Notes: generated by a model not told the origin, from the letters alone. Shown: positions 41,760 to 58,199, counted from the stretch's first letter. The stretch: DNA of 64,000 nt from Trematomus loennbergii (GCA_012861695.1 JAAOOA010000016.1:25013200-25077199); one strand, 5' to 3'. A program made the numbers and translations.

Positions 41760-41985
41760 ATATCTCTAAGCGTTGACCAATCACAACAGAGCCGACCATC
41801 TAACCAATCAGAGCAGACTGGGCTCTAGTTTCAGACAGAGGGTGAAAAGAGGTGCTGCAGCACAGGCAGTATGAGAAAAATAACACCTTTTTAAACATAA
41901 AAGCATGGAGACATGTCACGGTAGAGGCACTTAATACAGTTTTGAACCTGAACATTAGCGTAGCATGTCCTCTTTAGATCAAATC
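41760..41985. mobile_element. Right half of a MITE related to family C
   Basis: Ends TGAACCTGAACATTAGCGTA then GCATGTCCTCTTTA. Inverted, this resembles the family C end at 28364 (ACAGGACATATTATGC and the following TTTTAAGGTTCATA). The hAT at 41036-41751 probably interrupts it. Confidence 0.5.
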
Positions 41986-41999
41986 AATCAAAATAGAGC

Positions 42000-42830
42000 T
42001 GCTAGATAGATATACAGGCAGACGGATATATCGCATCATTTAGCCTCTCTGCTATTCCACTCCTCCACAAACACAGTCAGAGCCTCCTGTCACATCCCGC
42101 TGCACAACATCTCTTTGTCTTATTACTCACTTTTATATCTGATTTAATCTCTCCTTCCCGCCTTTATGTTTGCCTCCCTCCCTCTCTCTCTGCATCAGGA
42201 CATTAGGAAGTTGAAATAAAAGCTCATAGAGCCGCCTCAGAGGTCGAACGTTCCAACTGCTGCTGTCTCCGAGGCCAAATATATAAAACGCAGAATGATA
42301 TAGACAAGCAATGTCCCGTGTCCTCAGAAATTGGTTTCCCCTCCAACCTCCCCTCACTTCTGTTTCTGTCTTTTGGCTTCATCTATCCACAGTGCCACAT
42401 ACAATTCAACTCCCCAGCATCACAGGGAACAACTGTGCCAGTGTATTTCAGCGTGAACGTGGCTGAAATAGCCAGAGTACACGACATGGGGAGGAGTACG
42501 ACTTGGGGTGTTGGAGCAGAAACTGATGGACAACTTGGACAAAGTGACACAAATAGGGACACCAGAGCCTCACATGCAGCACCAAAGGGCAGAAAGGGAT
42601 TTATACAACAGCTTTCTATCTAATAAAGTGTCTCATCTGTACAGCCTACGATCCCTTTGTTACTAGACCCTCATTTTTAGATTATGAGAAATAAAAAATA
42701 CATTACACTATCGTACGTTATGATAAAGTACAGTTTAAGCATTTGTATAATGCGTCCTACTTAACTTGTAATGAATAATTTAACGCACGCTGAACCATCT
42801 AAAAATATTCAAACATTTGCCTTATCTCAC
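42000..42830. other. Non-coding, nothing recognised
   Basis: Includes a pyrimidine-rich patch at about 42150-42195. Confidence 0.4.
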
Positions 42831-42834
42831 TTAA

Positions 42835-43296
42835 AGTGGACCTATCATGCTATATTTGAATAATATAGTGTAGGACCATACACCATAGATAGGCATATTT
42901 ATACTTTTTTCTTTCAAAATACCAAACAGATCAATTTGCACTTTTTTTAGCTCTGCTCTGCAAGGGCTGATTCTGTGAGAACAATACCATCTACTGGCCT
43001 GGCATATGTACTACAGCGTCTCCAGCGCTTTCGAACGGCAATGGCCGTGGCTGTCTCCTCCTGATTGGTGGAGTTGGCCCAATAGCCTAGCGCCACCGTC
43101 CTGACGTCAGGACAATGTTCAAATCTGGATCAGTTTTTATCAGATCCGTTACTTGCAGCCCCTTTTTTAGAGATTTGGGTATGGAGGAAAATAGAGGGTT
43201 GTGTTTTCTGACACTTGGTGAGTTCCCTGGAACACCGGGGACACATATTCATGTATAAAAGACGTACAAAAGTGCATTTTGCATGATAGGTCCCCT
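42835..43296. mobile_element. TTAA-flanked MITE, family A copy 2
   Basis: TTAA at 42831-42834 and 43297-43300. Ends AGTGGACCTATCATGC and GCATGATAGGTCCCCT. 462 bp. Shares several blocks in order with 16085-16789 but lacks about 240 bp of its interior. Confidence 0.8.
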
Positions 43297-43300
43297 TTAA

Positions 43301-44546
43301 ATTGTGTTTTTCAACATCCTATAGTTCTTTCATTAGTTTGAATGTATTTTTTTTACTATAGCTGTAAGATGTGTCAGAGGCACTCCCTCTCTTAGCTCAA
43401 ATATATACTGTATACTATTTAATATATAACTATTAGTTGATATAACTATTTGAGGAACCCAATTGTACAAGGAATCATTTATTGGTTTGCCAGTGAAGTT
43501 TAATAAGAAAAATGTTTGTGTTTTTGATGCTTACAATGTTTGTTGCACATTTTTGAGTTTTGTGCTGTTTTATGATTGAATCTAATAGTGCTATACTGAT
43601 AAAGGTTGTTGCATATCCATAAGAAGTAGTATGTTGGATGCACAGGCTGATAAAATGACATCCATACAAACAAAATAACATTATATTTGCGGTTCAGTGT
43701 GAAGTTGTTCCTCGAGGGATTGCAAACTTCTCGCTGCGTGTTTAAGAAAGAGAGAAAAGCTCTGACACAGGCATGATTCATATTTCATGTCATTCATTTT
43801 CATTGTCAAGGCTCGTGCGTACTGTCAGCTCTTTCCATCCCCTATCCTTAATGCGTCACCCTCCATACTATGCCTGCAGAGACACTTTACGATGATGCTA
43901 ATGTGAACAATACCAAATGTCAGAGAAAGGTCACCACATTGTCACAGACTCCCGCACATGTAGAGAAGAGAAGTCTCCATCTGAAGCTGAGTGGAGCTGA
44001 TTTCACTCCTCGTACCGCCAGTCTTCATGTGAGTCAGTGAACAATTTGCACTCTCTTGGGAATATCAAGAGACTTGAAGGATTTTTTTAAATACATACAA
44101 ATTAATCAACTTAAGGACACTTAACAAAGGTGAACGCAATCATGTTGTCTGGCTATTATAATCAAGATATAAAATAAATGATGCTATGATTTATAATGAA
44201 GACCTTGTAGGTTAACGGATAAAACAAATGTATTCAAATCATTTTTTGTAAAGCTTGCATACACATGGTTTTGTCCAATTGCCAAGTGTGTGTGAAAGCT
44301 TTCATTAAATGAAACAGTCAATTAGTTAAACTCTCACCACATTTTTATCTCTATCCTAAAATATTGTACATTTAGTTTCAGCATGAAATATAACGTGTTT
44401 TAATGGTTCTGTGGCACCATTGTTTTTTGTAAGCACACACGTCGCTACATGCACACACACTGCTGTTTCCGAAGGAAGTTAACTAAATAAAAATGATACT
44501 GTCACAGAAGTAGAAGGTCACATGATTGAACCCCATGTTTGTTGGT
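43301..44546. other. Non-coding, nothing recognised
   Basis: AT-rich; no clear repeat ends. Confidence 0.4.
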
Positions 44547-44946
44547 GGGTGTTTCTCAATGTCGAGGAAGGCTCCTCCAGAGCCACTATTTCAAGGATGC
44601 TACGTCATTGAGTCCCGCCGAAGGACTGTTCCAATGTCCAGGATCCTTGGAATTCTACCGAGGTCGGCGTCCTTCGTTGCGGGAAATTTCGAGGCTGCAT
44701 AGTGTGTCCTCCGCGGTCTTAAAATCCCCACAATGCTTTGCGCACGGACCAATTTCCAAATCTTTGGCGGAAATCGCGCTCAATTTAAGGCGGGGCCTCG
44801 CATATGACGCACACCTGCACACCTGTTAGCCTGTTCCACCATTCTTCGTTATCCGAGGCTAGGAAGGGTTCTTGCCTCGCTTCTGAAGGACCTGACTCGG
44901 AAGACATGTCCTACCAACGAAGCGTCCTCGACATTGAGAAACACCC
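44547..44946. mobile_element. PIF/Harbinger-like MITE, copy 2
   Basis: GGGTGTTTCTCAATGTCGAG to GACATTGAGAAACACCC, 400 bp. The same layout as 28775-29130, including CCCCACAATGCTTTGCGCAC and CATATGACGCACACCTGCAC. The flanks GGT and TGT do not give a clean 3-bp duplication, so this copy is probably older or its edge has mutated. Confidence 0.8.
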
Positions 44947-46160
44947 TGTAACTGTTGCGTGCTTCAGTAGGCAGCAGCGGCGACCTTTGACCTCAATGAT
45001 GAAATGTTGATAACTGAATTCTCAAATGCACAGTAAAAAATGCAGAAAAGGGAAATGGATCCATCTTATTGGCAAACAATGGCACACACACACACACACC
45101 CCACATACAGTAAACAGTTGCAGCCTCCTCTAACTCTGTGGCCAAAGAGTAATCATGCTGATGAGATTTGGTAATTATTCCAATTAGAAGAAGTCTGAAG
45201 GAGCAGTGCTGGCGTCAGACTGTTTGTTTCCAGCTGAAACTCAGGGAGAAGGAGTTACTCTGATAAAATGACCAGAGTATGAGTTGAAGAGGCTAATTCT
45301 CCATTTAGAAGTTTGTGAAATATTTTAAACTTAAGAGGAACTATTATTCCTCTGAAGTACTAGCATTGAAATGATGAAAAACTACTCAAATCCGTTTTTA
45401 AATAAACAAAGTAATTACATTGTTTTATTAACTTGTAATTGAGTCTTATTTGAAATGATTTGAAATATTGCAAAGAGGATTTAAGGCCATCTATTCCAAG
45501 TATTCCTTAATAAATCCTTGAAACTTATTTTCTCATTAACCAAACTGTACGGCGTTGTAACTGCGCATAAATCTGACCAATTAAAGTTCACTTACGTTGA
45601 TTAAAAGATATTTTATTTTACAAAAACAACCTTGAGACAGCACTGCTATCTGGCTGTTATGTCCTGGGATAGATAACGTTTATTAAAGTTATTTTATAAA
45701 TGACACACTAGACATAAATCTAGAAAAACATTCACATGTTTTGTCTTGATAGCCATCTTAATAGGATTTCTGCAAGTGTTGAGTTCAAACAATAAATTAA
45801 GATATGGATCATTGGGGTAATTTTAGATTTCATTGTTTAGCCTCCCATGTACCATCAGATAATTTCTGTATTGACACTTCACATAAAAATAGATAAGAAT
45901 AAAATAATACAAATAGAAGTTAAGAAGGTAAAAAGGATATCCCAAGGTACACATCCATGGTCCCTTTTTTTTGTCGATTATTTAATAGAGCAAAGCTATA
46001 ACTGAATATTAATAATGTAATCGTTGTACCTCACAGCAGGAGTTTGATCCACTGGTTCAGAAACTGTCTTTGTGTTTCTCTCTTCTCATCTTCAGACTTT
46101 CTCTGTCAGCAGTGTGGCTTCAGCCAAGGTCAAACAGTGGCTCATCAGTGTGCCTAAGAG
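44947..46160. other. Non-coding, nothing recognised
   Basis: Short CA tract at about 45085-45100; otherwise AT-rich. Confidence 0.4.
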
Positions 46161-46161
46161 T

Positions 46162-46163
<2 letters not shown>

Positions 46164-46255
<92 letters not shown>

Positions 46256-46262
46256 GTGTGTT
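46164..46262. repeat. TG microsatellite, interrupted
   Basis: About 99 bp of TG with single-base phase breaks (GTGGTG at about 46191, GTTGTGTGTTG at the end). Confidence 0.92.
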
Positions 46263-48909
<2,647 letters not shown>

Positions 48910-48911
48910 TG

Positions 48912-50300
48912 GAGGTGAGATGATTCAGGCTTTGACAGCTTCACAGACACCCTAAGATCGTAGGCTGATAAAGCTTCTCCACATGACGAGAAAAACCTTT
49001 CCAGCAGAATTATCGATCTGGATCTTCATTCAAGGTCTTTGTGTCGTCTCCATCAAAGTTTATGAACTTTTTTCTCTTCAATCTCCTCTCTTTCATCTAT
49101 CTGCCCTCTGTGACCAAAGTGGATCTAACAACTGATTCCTGGTTTCACCTGCTCAGTCTGTTTCTGGAGAGAACAGCTGGGGCTGATATTTTGCACTAAC
49201 AGGGTGTACGTGATCAATGAGAAATGCTCTCATTATCAGAGATCAGCTCTGGAAGAAATAATGGACTTTGGCTACGTTTTTGGTCGGTGTGTCCAATCAG
49301 CCAGTCAGTAAAGAGACAGTGGCTATATCTGGACATGCTAACAACGTTTCAAAGTTGGTGACTTTAATATGATCTGGGCATGACGTCTGTTTAGATCTAG
49401 CAGTCAAATCTGTTGATAGTCAGGAGATTAAAACAATAGAGCAATGTTGAAGGATTCATTGTTTTTCATCTGATCCATTTATTCAGTTTAGTTAAGTATT
49501 GTATACTCAACTTGCTGAAATGCTACCAAGCTCTACTGTCAGACGGACAGTTCCCCAGTCTGTCGTTTATGTACTGACTCAATTGTTCATCATGTGCTCC
49601 TTTAATGCAGGAAAGTTAAAATATATATAAATGTCATCTATATCTGCTCCCAGTTTAGCAGATTTAAAAACTCTCTCAATCTAATGTTTGAACATATAGA
49701 CATTTGACTACTATAGTATCTACTCTTGTAGATACTGTGCTCACAGCCAATTCTGTCTTTTGACTCTAGTATAATCAAATATAATTTCATGCATGGCTGA
49801 GGAGGAACGAAAGCTCAGGGGTCACCTCTGAATGATTCGACTCATCGACTTTCAAAGAGCAGCTCTTATAAGAGGGCCACTTCAGGTCATCTGCATTGAC
49901 CAGAACAACAATAATGTTGCTTATTACCTCTAAGGGTGGCTGAACTGTAACAATTGACATTCATTTGTATTTAAGGATTATTTGTGTTCTTTCAATTGTA
50001 TTAAACAAAGAAATGTTTCCAATTTCCAGTTTCCACATAACCAAACGTGTTTTTCTGTAAATTAAAGTATAATAAACGCTACCTTGCAACAATCTAGATA
50101 CTCTTATAAGATGGAAAGCCATCTTTAAAGCCTGTGAAGTATTTCGTATCCAAATTTGTTGCAAGTCTCATAACAAAAAACAACTCTTAGACAGTCGACA
50201 GTATGTGCAGTCAGCGAAGACTGATAAGGGCAGGAAATATGACTTGCTGCAGCTTCAATTATAAGTTAAGTCCCAAAGAATGTGGCAAGGAAACATGACC
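48912..50300. other. Non-coding, nothing recognised
   Basis: No repeat ends or gene-like frames seen. Confidence 0.4.
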
Positions 50301-50303
50301 CAG

Positions 50304-50331
50304 ACACACACACACACACACACACACACAC

Positions 50332-50404
<73 letters not shown>

Positions 50405-50406
50405 CC

Positions 50407-50443
<37 letters not shown>
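50304..50443. repeat. CA microsatellite, interrupted
   Basis: About 140 bp of CA, broken by CAACAC (about 50330) and ATACCCAACA (50401-50410). Confidence 0.92.
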
Positions 50444-50446
<3 letters not shown>

Positions 50447-50784
50447 ATTCTCTCGCTTTTCAGTAACAATGTTCACCTATACCAAATGCACAAGGAGGGT
50501 TTATTGTTTTTTCATGCTGCCTTTAAAAGTTGTACTATATCTATGTTATAGCTTTGGCTATTTGACATGATAAACACGGATTGGCCAACATACATTTGTT
50601 CCCACTTTGCATTTTATCAATGGAGAGTGTGCTTGGTGTGTTTTGCTCAATGTGTGTTTGCTATAATATTGATGCACTGAACAATTCCCCTGATGTCAGC
50701 AGAAGGAGGCGTATTGACCTCATTCTGAACCTCCTTCCTGCAATCCATTGATATTACTTTTCACTCAGATTCTGACCTTACAGT

Positions 50785-50868
50785 ATCCATCCATCCATCC
50801 ATCCATCCATCCATCCATCCATCCATCCTTCCATCCATCCATCCATCCATCCATCCATCCATCCATCC
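50785..50868. repeat. ATCC tetranucleotide array
   Basis: About 21 ATCC units with one ATCCTTCC variant. Confidence 0.92.
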
Positions 50869-50869
50869 G

Positions 50870-51935
50870 TACATACTGAATAAAACAGCTCATTGGCATG
50901 CTGAGTCATCAACCAACATAACTATAACTCCAAAACATCTGGAATCAACAATGTGATTGGATATCATGAAAGAGCATGTCATGTTATTATGCAGTTATTT
51001 GATTTCACTTGCTTTCAATAGATGTTATGCATATATTTTCTTTCTATCCTTCGTTGTTTTCTTTTTTGAGCAGTAAATGTTTAATATGTCACAATGTAAA
51101 ATGTTGGATATCATTTATATACAGTATCAAGTACCAAAAAACTAATATCCAGTCAAATTTGCGATGTTTTATTTTGTTAGAAATCATTTTGAATTTATAT
51201 TTGTGTAGGTGCTGTGCCCCATATTTGGATTCAAATCATCCTCATTGGTTCTACATTGTTTTGGAATACAGAAACATTTGATGGTTTAGAAACAATGTGG
51301 TATAGTTTATTTAACATCTTCGTCAACCAAACTCATATCCTTTTTTACATTGCAGTGTTAGCCAGATCTAATAAAATCAGGCTGATCTACTCAACTACAA
51401 AACTGTCTCTTTTGGCCCCATATTTCCTTCAGTTAAATGAGTGTGATGCTACTTCCCAGAACCTTGATTACATTTCTATCATCATCAATTATCTTTCTTT
51501 CCTAATATCATTATTTATTTATTTGTAATCCCTTTACCTCCTCTTTCTCAATCCCTAAAACATTTGCATCCTTAATGTCCACTTTCATTCTGCCTGTAAT
51601 TGTAATCTTCCATCTTTCCATCATTACTTTCTCCCAAATACTCATTTTGTGGAGCGTAATTTCCTCATTATCCTTAAATGGCAGCTGTCATTTTTAGAAG
51701 TTACACACTGTCTTTCCTGCCAAGCAGTTTGGTGTCGCTGGGAGTTATGAGAAGTAAATAATCTTTAGGTTTATGAATAATGCACGATGTGGTGTATGTG
51801 TATTAGTTAAAGTGGCATCTGGGGAGATTGTTGAAAACGTGGCGCAGTCAGTTGAATAATGCATGGTGTCAATGACCATTAGCATTAGTGATTACTGAGC
51901 AACGTGTCAGCTCGAGGTGGGCCGCTCGGATAACT
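50870..51935. other. Non-coding, nothing recognised
   Basis: AT-rich sequence. Confidence 0.4.
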
Positions 51936-51939
51936 CACT

Positions 51940-52057
51940 AGCACCCCCCCCCCCGTTGAAATTTACTTAATTTACTTGTGGTACCGTGGTGGGCCGGCAG
52001 TACCGTGGTGGGCCGGTCGAGAGTCCCGGGCTGATTTGTAGTCCCAGTCCGCCCCTG
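51940..52057. mobile_element. hAT-like right end, truncated
   Basis: Ends CAGTCCGCCCCTG after CCCGGGCTGATTTG, the inverted form of a common hAT left end. Carries two copies of GTACCGTGGTGGGCCGG. No left end found, so this is a 5'-truncated or rearranged remnant. Confidence 0.5.
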
Positions 52058-52061
52058 ACTA

Positions 52062-54383
52062 GAAGTCAGGCATTTGAACTGTATTTATACAACTTGCCTT
52101 AAAAAGATCTCCAGCTTTGATGTATTACTCAGAGAGCCATATTGATAAACTCCCAACAGCTCACTCTTTCAATCGATATAGTGGTATCGCCAAATCAATG
52201 GTTTAACGAATATAAAGCAGCTAAAAAATCACGTAAACAAGATGATCCTATAATATTAAGCTGATTCCATTAGATTGTTAGTTCTGATGCAAACAGGACC
52301 TACAGGGAGAGAAAAGCAAACCTAGTATTAAAAAGGATGCAAGAAAGGAAAGTACACTTTCAGGTCACAGTTTAGGACATTTTATGAAAAATAAATCCAC
52401 GTTATGATTCCTTAACCTGTCATATTGGTGGTGTTTCTGGAGGATTTCTTTCTTTCTTTCTGTTGTATCCACTTTCCTCCTTCCCTGAACACTTCTGCCT
52501 CTTCATGGACAGATTATTGGATATTTGTCCTCAGGGCTCAGACACATACACAACCTCCACCCTCTCTGACCAAGCAGTGGAACACTTTTATGATTTTCTT
52601 TTGCAATTTGCAGGGCCGATATTGCAAAGTGTTGAAAAATAACTACTTTATTTTCTTTATTCATAAGTGCAGTTATGAGTTTTAACATTTTATGCGACTT
52701 TGTACTTCTACTGCACTCCTTGTGTTAACTTCACTCTGCAAACTACAGCCACTTCAGACCAAGACTTAACATAAAAACCTTATTAACTTCATATAAATGA
52801 TAAAACCATTTATACGCAGGTAAATAACCTCCACAAGCTTCAACAAAAAAAGGGTCCATCTTATGTGTACTTTTACTTTTGATACTCTAAGAATATTTTC
52901 AAATACATCTGTACTTACCCAAGTAGGATTATCAGTGTATGCCCTTTTTAATGTATTTACAATTAGCTAGGTTCACACTGTTGTATTCATATTTTAACAC
53001 AGTGAAAGATTTGAATACTTGTTGAAACACTGGTCAATATGAAACCTTAACCTCCGAAATAAATCCCAATATACATCCCAACAAAATGGGAATAAAAAAG
53101 GGGACAAGCTTATTCAAGAAATCTTTCAAATAATTTGTTAATAAACTTAAAATAAAAGATCTAAACTTGATGCATTTAGCTGGAAATTGTCGTCAGTGGT
53201 TACAGGGAATGTTTTCCCACAGTGCAAAATATATTACATGTATTTCTGCTACTGTGTGTTTGGAAATGGGTTGTTCTGCTTCTTACTGTACAATACATTT
53301 CACCCTGTAATATTCTGTGGCTCTGTGACTCTAGAAAGAAAGATTTGCTCCTTGATCCTGAAAAACTGACACCACCAAATCTTCGATGTTTGAATTGCAA
53401 GACCATTTATCTGCTGACAGCTGTTATGACATGCCGTGCTGATGTGTGTTTGCTTTATTCTGTCTGTGTGCCAACATGAATGCTGTGTTTTTGTGCACTT
53501 CTGTGTGCAAGTGTGAGTTCGAATGAATGATTACACGTTCACACAAAAACAGAGGAAACAATAAACCCTTTTCTGCCTTAGTAGGTGTAGATGTTGTCTA
53601 CATTGTTGTCACATAATATAAAATTAGAGCTACGTCAACTTATTGTGTTTTTATTGCGTCACCTTACTGTGCACATGATGTGAAAAGGATTAACTTGCAT
53701 CTCAATGTCTCCTGCAGCTCTTCCATGTACTGCTTGCTGAGTTATTAAGAGAATATTTAACCAACAAAACATAGTAATTCAAAGAAAGTATTTTGTATAT
53801 TTATAATTGTTGTCAGACATGCACTCTGTACTACATGCTGTGCTGTTTCTCTAAATGTATATGGGATAATTTTGCCTAAAAATAAAATGCCTTTGGGTCC
53901 CATTTTGAGAACATCTACAGAGCCCTCCTGAGTGGTGATTTATTGTATCCACCCTCCATGAATGAAATTCTTCCTTTAATATTCTCTCTCACCATCACTC
54001 ATGTTTTACCCCTTTTTCTTCTTCCTGGCTGTTTATTCACATTACCTTACATCCTTTTATTTCCCATAATTATTCCCATTATCTCCATCACTCAGCCATT
54101 CTGCAGCCACTCAGTCCCTTCATTCACTCTCCTTCTCTCCTCTTCTCTCTCTTCTCTTCTCTCCCCTCCTTCCTCCCTTCCTTGGTTTCTTCCAGTCATT
54201 GTTATTCTGTACACCACCAACTGCAAGGCAAGTAATCTCATGGAGAAAATGGCTGCCATACTGTGCTCATGTGTTTATTTCATACATGAGTGTGTGTGTG
54301 TGTGTGACATGTTTTTCGTAGCAAGTGTTACGGGGCAATTCCTCTTCTGTCGCTGGAGTCCATTAAGTCTCCTTATATGCCTG
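52062..54383. other. Non-coding; pyrimidine-rich block near the right end
   Basis: No gene supported. 54110-54195 is strongly C/T-rich on plus and ends TTCTTCCAG, a good splice-acceptor shape (see findings). Confidence 0.4.
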
Positions 54384-54398
54384 CTGTGTGTGTGTATG

Positions 54399-54433
<35 letters not shown>

Positions 54434-54456
54434 GGTGTGTGTGTGTGTGGTGTGTG

Positions 54457-54542
<86 letters not shown>
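54384..54542. repeat. TG microsatellite, heavily interrupted
   Basis: About 159 bp of TG with at least four GTGGTG or GTTGTG phase breaks. Confidence 0.92.
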
Positions 54543-54544
<2 letters not shown>

Positions 54545-54550
<6 letters not shown>

Positions 54551-55838
54551 CAAATGCATTTTTTCGTTGCTCAGGTAGAAAGGCACTTGGAGCGAAGGGA
54601 ACATTTATTTGTTTGCTGGTGACAGGTGTGTGTGTTTGTGTTTGTGTGTAGAGTATGTGCACTGAGTTGTGTTTTATGAACTGACAAATATTTGTAGGTA
54701 AAGTTTGGAACCCTTCCTTCCTTTTAAACTGACTCTCAGCACAAATACCGTAATATTCAACAGTTTTTCTGCAAATAATAACCACATTTATTTTAATTAT
54801 TGAAAAGTTATACTTGTCAATGACTTTACCTTACATTTCTTGAGTTGTTACATCCTGTATCATCAGTACCGGATATAAACAGACCTACACAAATGCAGCA
54901 CCATTTAACGTGAAAGTGCAGGACTTTTTCCGGCCCCCTAACAAGTGCGGGAGAACAGGATTATCAGACACAATGAGAAGAAACACTGGTGTGAGGGGAC
55001 CATGGTTACATTGTTAACCTGAACCCTAAAGTCAGCAGTGGTTTAAACATCGACATTCTACAATTACATTTCTACAGCTTTTGAATAACAACTCACTGCC
55101 CGTTTGACTTTCTTTTCCCTACATTAGTAGCTAAAATCCACATGTAACCCTACAACAAATGGAGAATTATTCCCGCGCTCCGGCTGCGTTAAGCTACAGT
55201 TTACAGCTGGAGGAGCCTGGAGGTTGTTTTGGCCTAAGGCTTAAAAATAACTGAAAACCACCGGAGCAAAGAGTCTCCCTGTTGGCTGACTTTCACGCTG
55301 CGGATTTCATACAAACTTAAATAAAATCCTGCTGTGGTTACAAGCTGGAGTGTGGCTCTGCCCTACAGGTAATTATTTAATTTGGCCAATAAAAGCAAAC
55401 TGTTTCATTAAAAGCAACCATATTGTGCTCAGGTCAGTGTTCTCACCAACAAGACCTCTGCCTGACCTTTGGTATAAATGCACTACACAGGTCAGTATAA
55501 TGTTTCGGGATTTATAATGTATTCAACATCCAATGAGCTAGAGTTTGGGGGTGTGACTGTGTGACTTAACAGTGACGCTTTGTTTACAGTCTGAGTAATG
55601 TGGTGAAAACATCAGCTTTAGACGTGTTTTATTTTTTTGACCTGTTCAAATTTACCATATTTCCCTTTTTAGCCTTTAACTCTTATTTTCCCTGAGTGTT
55701 TTTCTCACTACAAATTGTTTATATTTATGCATTTTCTTCACCCAGAATTCGTCCGTTTATGTCACTTGTTCTGGATACATAAACCGATTCATAAAACACC
55801 AAACACCCGTAGAGATAGTAGTAGCCTTTCGGGGACAA

Positions 55839-55840
<2 letters not shown>
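54545..55840. other. Non-coding, nothing recognised
   Basis: Short GTGT tract at about 54625-54650. Confidence 0.4.

Positions 55841-55842
<2 letters not shown>

Positions 55843-55915
<73 letters not shown>
55843..55915. repeat. CA microsatellite
   Basis: About 73 bp of CA with one CAAAC break. Confidence 0.92.
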
Positions 55916-55918
<3 letters not shown>

Positions 55919-56012
55919 ACAGCTCATGTCTACAGGTTTCTCCAGTAAAATACGAGCACAAGGTGACTTTGTCTGGCTGTGAGGACAACATGTTTGTGAT
56001 TGGAGTATGGAC

Positions 56013-56076
<64 letters not shown>

Positions 56077-56105
56077 GCACACACAGATGCACACACACAG
56101 ACACT
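56013..56105. repeat. CA microsatellite, interrupted
   Basis: CA units with CACCACA at the start and CAGACGCA / CAGATGCA variants at the end. Confidence 0.9.
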
Positions 56106-56109
56106 CACT

Positions 56110-57305
56110 ATGTGTCTGAATGCATTTGTACACGTGCACAAACAATTGCTTCCCTCAGTCCTTGTTCCTTTTTTCACAAGCCAACGTAAAGTCCTGTTGT
56201 CAGGCAAGAAAGAAACACACGCACACGCAAACACGACATCACTTGAACTATAGAAGAGATGTGTCTGCTCTGTGTCTGTTATGACAAACAGTAATATGAC
56301 AGTTACATGGTTGCGAACATAATCAAAACAAAAACAGTGTGTTTTGTGTACGTGAGTTTGTGCATCCAGTGTGAGAGAGAGAAAGAGAGAAAGAGAGAGA
56401 ATGTGTTTACGCCTGCAGCTACTCCTTGTGCACTTGTGTTGTTTTGTTTGTGTGACTTTCATTGAACAGTATTTCAGTGCACGCTGATGCAACGTGAGCT
56501 TTATGTGCAGCTGCTGCATTCATAACATTTTATTACATAAACAATTTAGCTTTTCAAGAACCAAAATGCAGCAGGTGAAACTACATATATGATTCCAGTA
56601 AGAAAATACATTTAAGTTGTATAAAAATACGACAGTAAAAATGGGGAAACACTGTCATATGGTGATGATATTGTGCTATGATACAGTATAAAAGAACATA
56701 TTCAGGATACAAAATGGTGGGCGATAATACTTTATGATAATTATCTTCTTTAAATAGAATTGAATCACATGAAATCCTGATTAGAGATGTTGTGATACAC
56801 AATTACTTTGTATACCTCGATTCAAAACACAACTCAAATTCCAGTTGATTTAAAGTCTTGTTTTAGTCAAATGTATCTGTATGTGTGCATTCTTGTGACA
56901 CAGTCATAGTCATATGTTATTGTGTGCTGAGAATCATATCTGATTATGTCCGTATTGCAAACAATTATATTGACTCTCCTTTATGCCTCGCTGACTCGCT
57001 GTGGTAAAGTATGTTGTGGTGGGATTGGAACCACTAACCCCAGCTTTGTTCTACCTCGAGCGCTATAGGACCGTATCAGATGAAAGTGTGGAGGAAAGGA
57101 GTGAAGATGGTGAGCAATGCAGTCAGTGAACCATTTGAAACTAGACGTTGTATTTAAGAACATTTCAGTTACTGTCTCAGCAACTCTGTCAATACACGTC
57201 TTCAGATCGAAGTGTGTGTAGGGCAACACAGCAGTGAGATGTACTGAGTGATATACTTGCCAGTCTGTGTGCATGGTTACTTTTCATTTCATATGTACTT
57301 TTGTT
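56110..57305. other. Non-coding, nothing recognised
   Basis: Small GA-rich patch at about 56370-56400. Confidence 0.4.
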
Positions 57306-57308
57306 GTA

Positions 57309-57313
57309 TGTGT

Positions 57314-57348
<35 letters not shown>
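57309..57348. repeat. TG array, left arm of a second inverted pair
   Basis: About 17-20 TG units; a CA array follows 94 bp later. Confidence 0.9.
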
Positions 57349-57351
<3 letters not shown>

Positions 57352-57440
57352 TGGGGTTTAAAGGCCAGTGAATGGGAAGATAGATTATTGATTCTCAACT
57401 CCCACAAAGCAGAGAAATAGCAACCAAAAGCTCTGTCTTA

Positions 57441-57442
<2 letters not shown>

Positions 57443-57500
<58 letters not shown>
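57443..57500. repeat. CA array, right arm of a second inverted pair
   Basis: 29 uninterrupted CA units. Confidence 0.92.
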
Positions 57501-57502
<2 letters not shown>

Positions 57503-57639
57503 TTCTCTGTCTGTGAGTTGTTTTTTAATCCTTTAAATAATTCATGTACCGATGGAGGGCGAATGATGTTGTAGTGAAGTAATATCCAACCTCATCAGCA
57601 AACATAGGAATTATTTACAACTCTTGACTTTCTTGACAT

Positions 57640-58190
57640 CCTTTATAGAAATGATTAAATGCAGAATTCCACTGCCCCCTCTACCTTATCATTCGTCTTT
57701 CTGCACCTGTCTCATTACTCCCCCCTCTCGCCTCGGCTCGTACCTTTCTCATATTCCTTTCTTCCAGAAACCGCAACTCTGCAATTTCACTTTGCTTGTG
57801 GCCACTCTCCACGTCCATCCCCCCCCCCCTCCCCCTCTGCACCCTGCATGAATTCATTGTTGTGTTTCAATCTCTCCCTTTCGATTTGTTACTTTTCTTC
57901 CAACAAACATTTGCTCTCCCTAAGCTTCCCTTCCTTTCTTGCCTTGCACTTCCCGTTAACTCCTCTTTATCCTGTCACTCAATCTTCTCTTCACTGGAAT
58001 TGTTGTTTCCTATTTACTACGTAGCTTTGGTCTTAAAAGCATCCAATCTACTTTCTTCAATCCATCAAAAATGATCTCTTCCCTCTCCCAGTTATTTCCT
58101 CTAACCTCTCATATCTTCCTTCCTACACTTTCTTCCAGCTGGCATCCCCTCCTCCTTGCCTTTCCTCCATACACTTTGACAGCTTACCTC
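57640..58190. other. Pyrimidine-rich non-coding block
   Basis: C/T-rich on plus over about 550 bp, including a C9-10 run at about 57821. Frames here are composition artefacts. Confidence 0.5.
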
Positions 58191-58199
58191 TAGCCATCC

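Noticed and set aside
53943..54578. A 211-codon plus-strand frame with hydrophobic start
   Set aside because: Built from a pyrimidine-rich block (Leu/Ser/Pro) and a TG array (Cys-Val).
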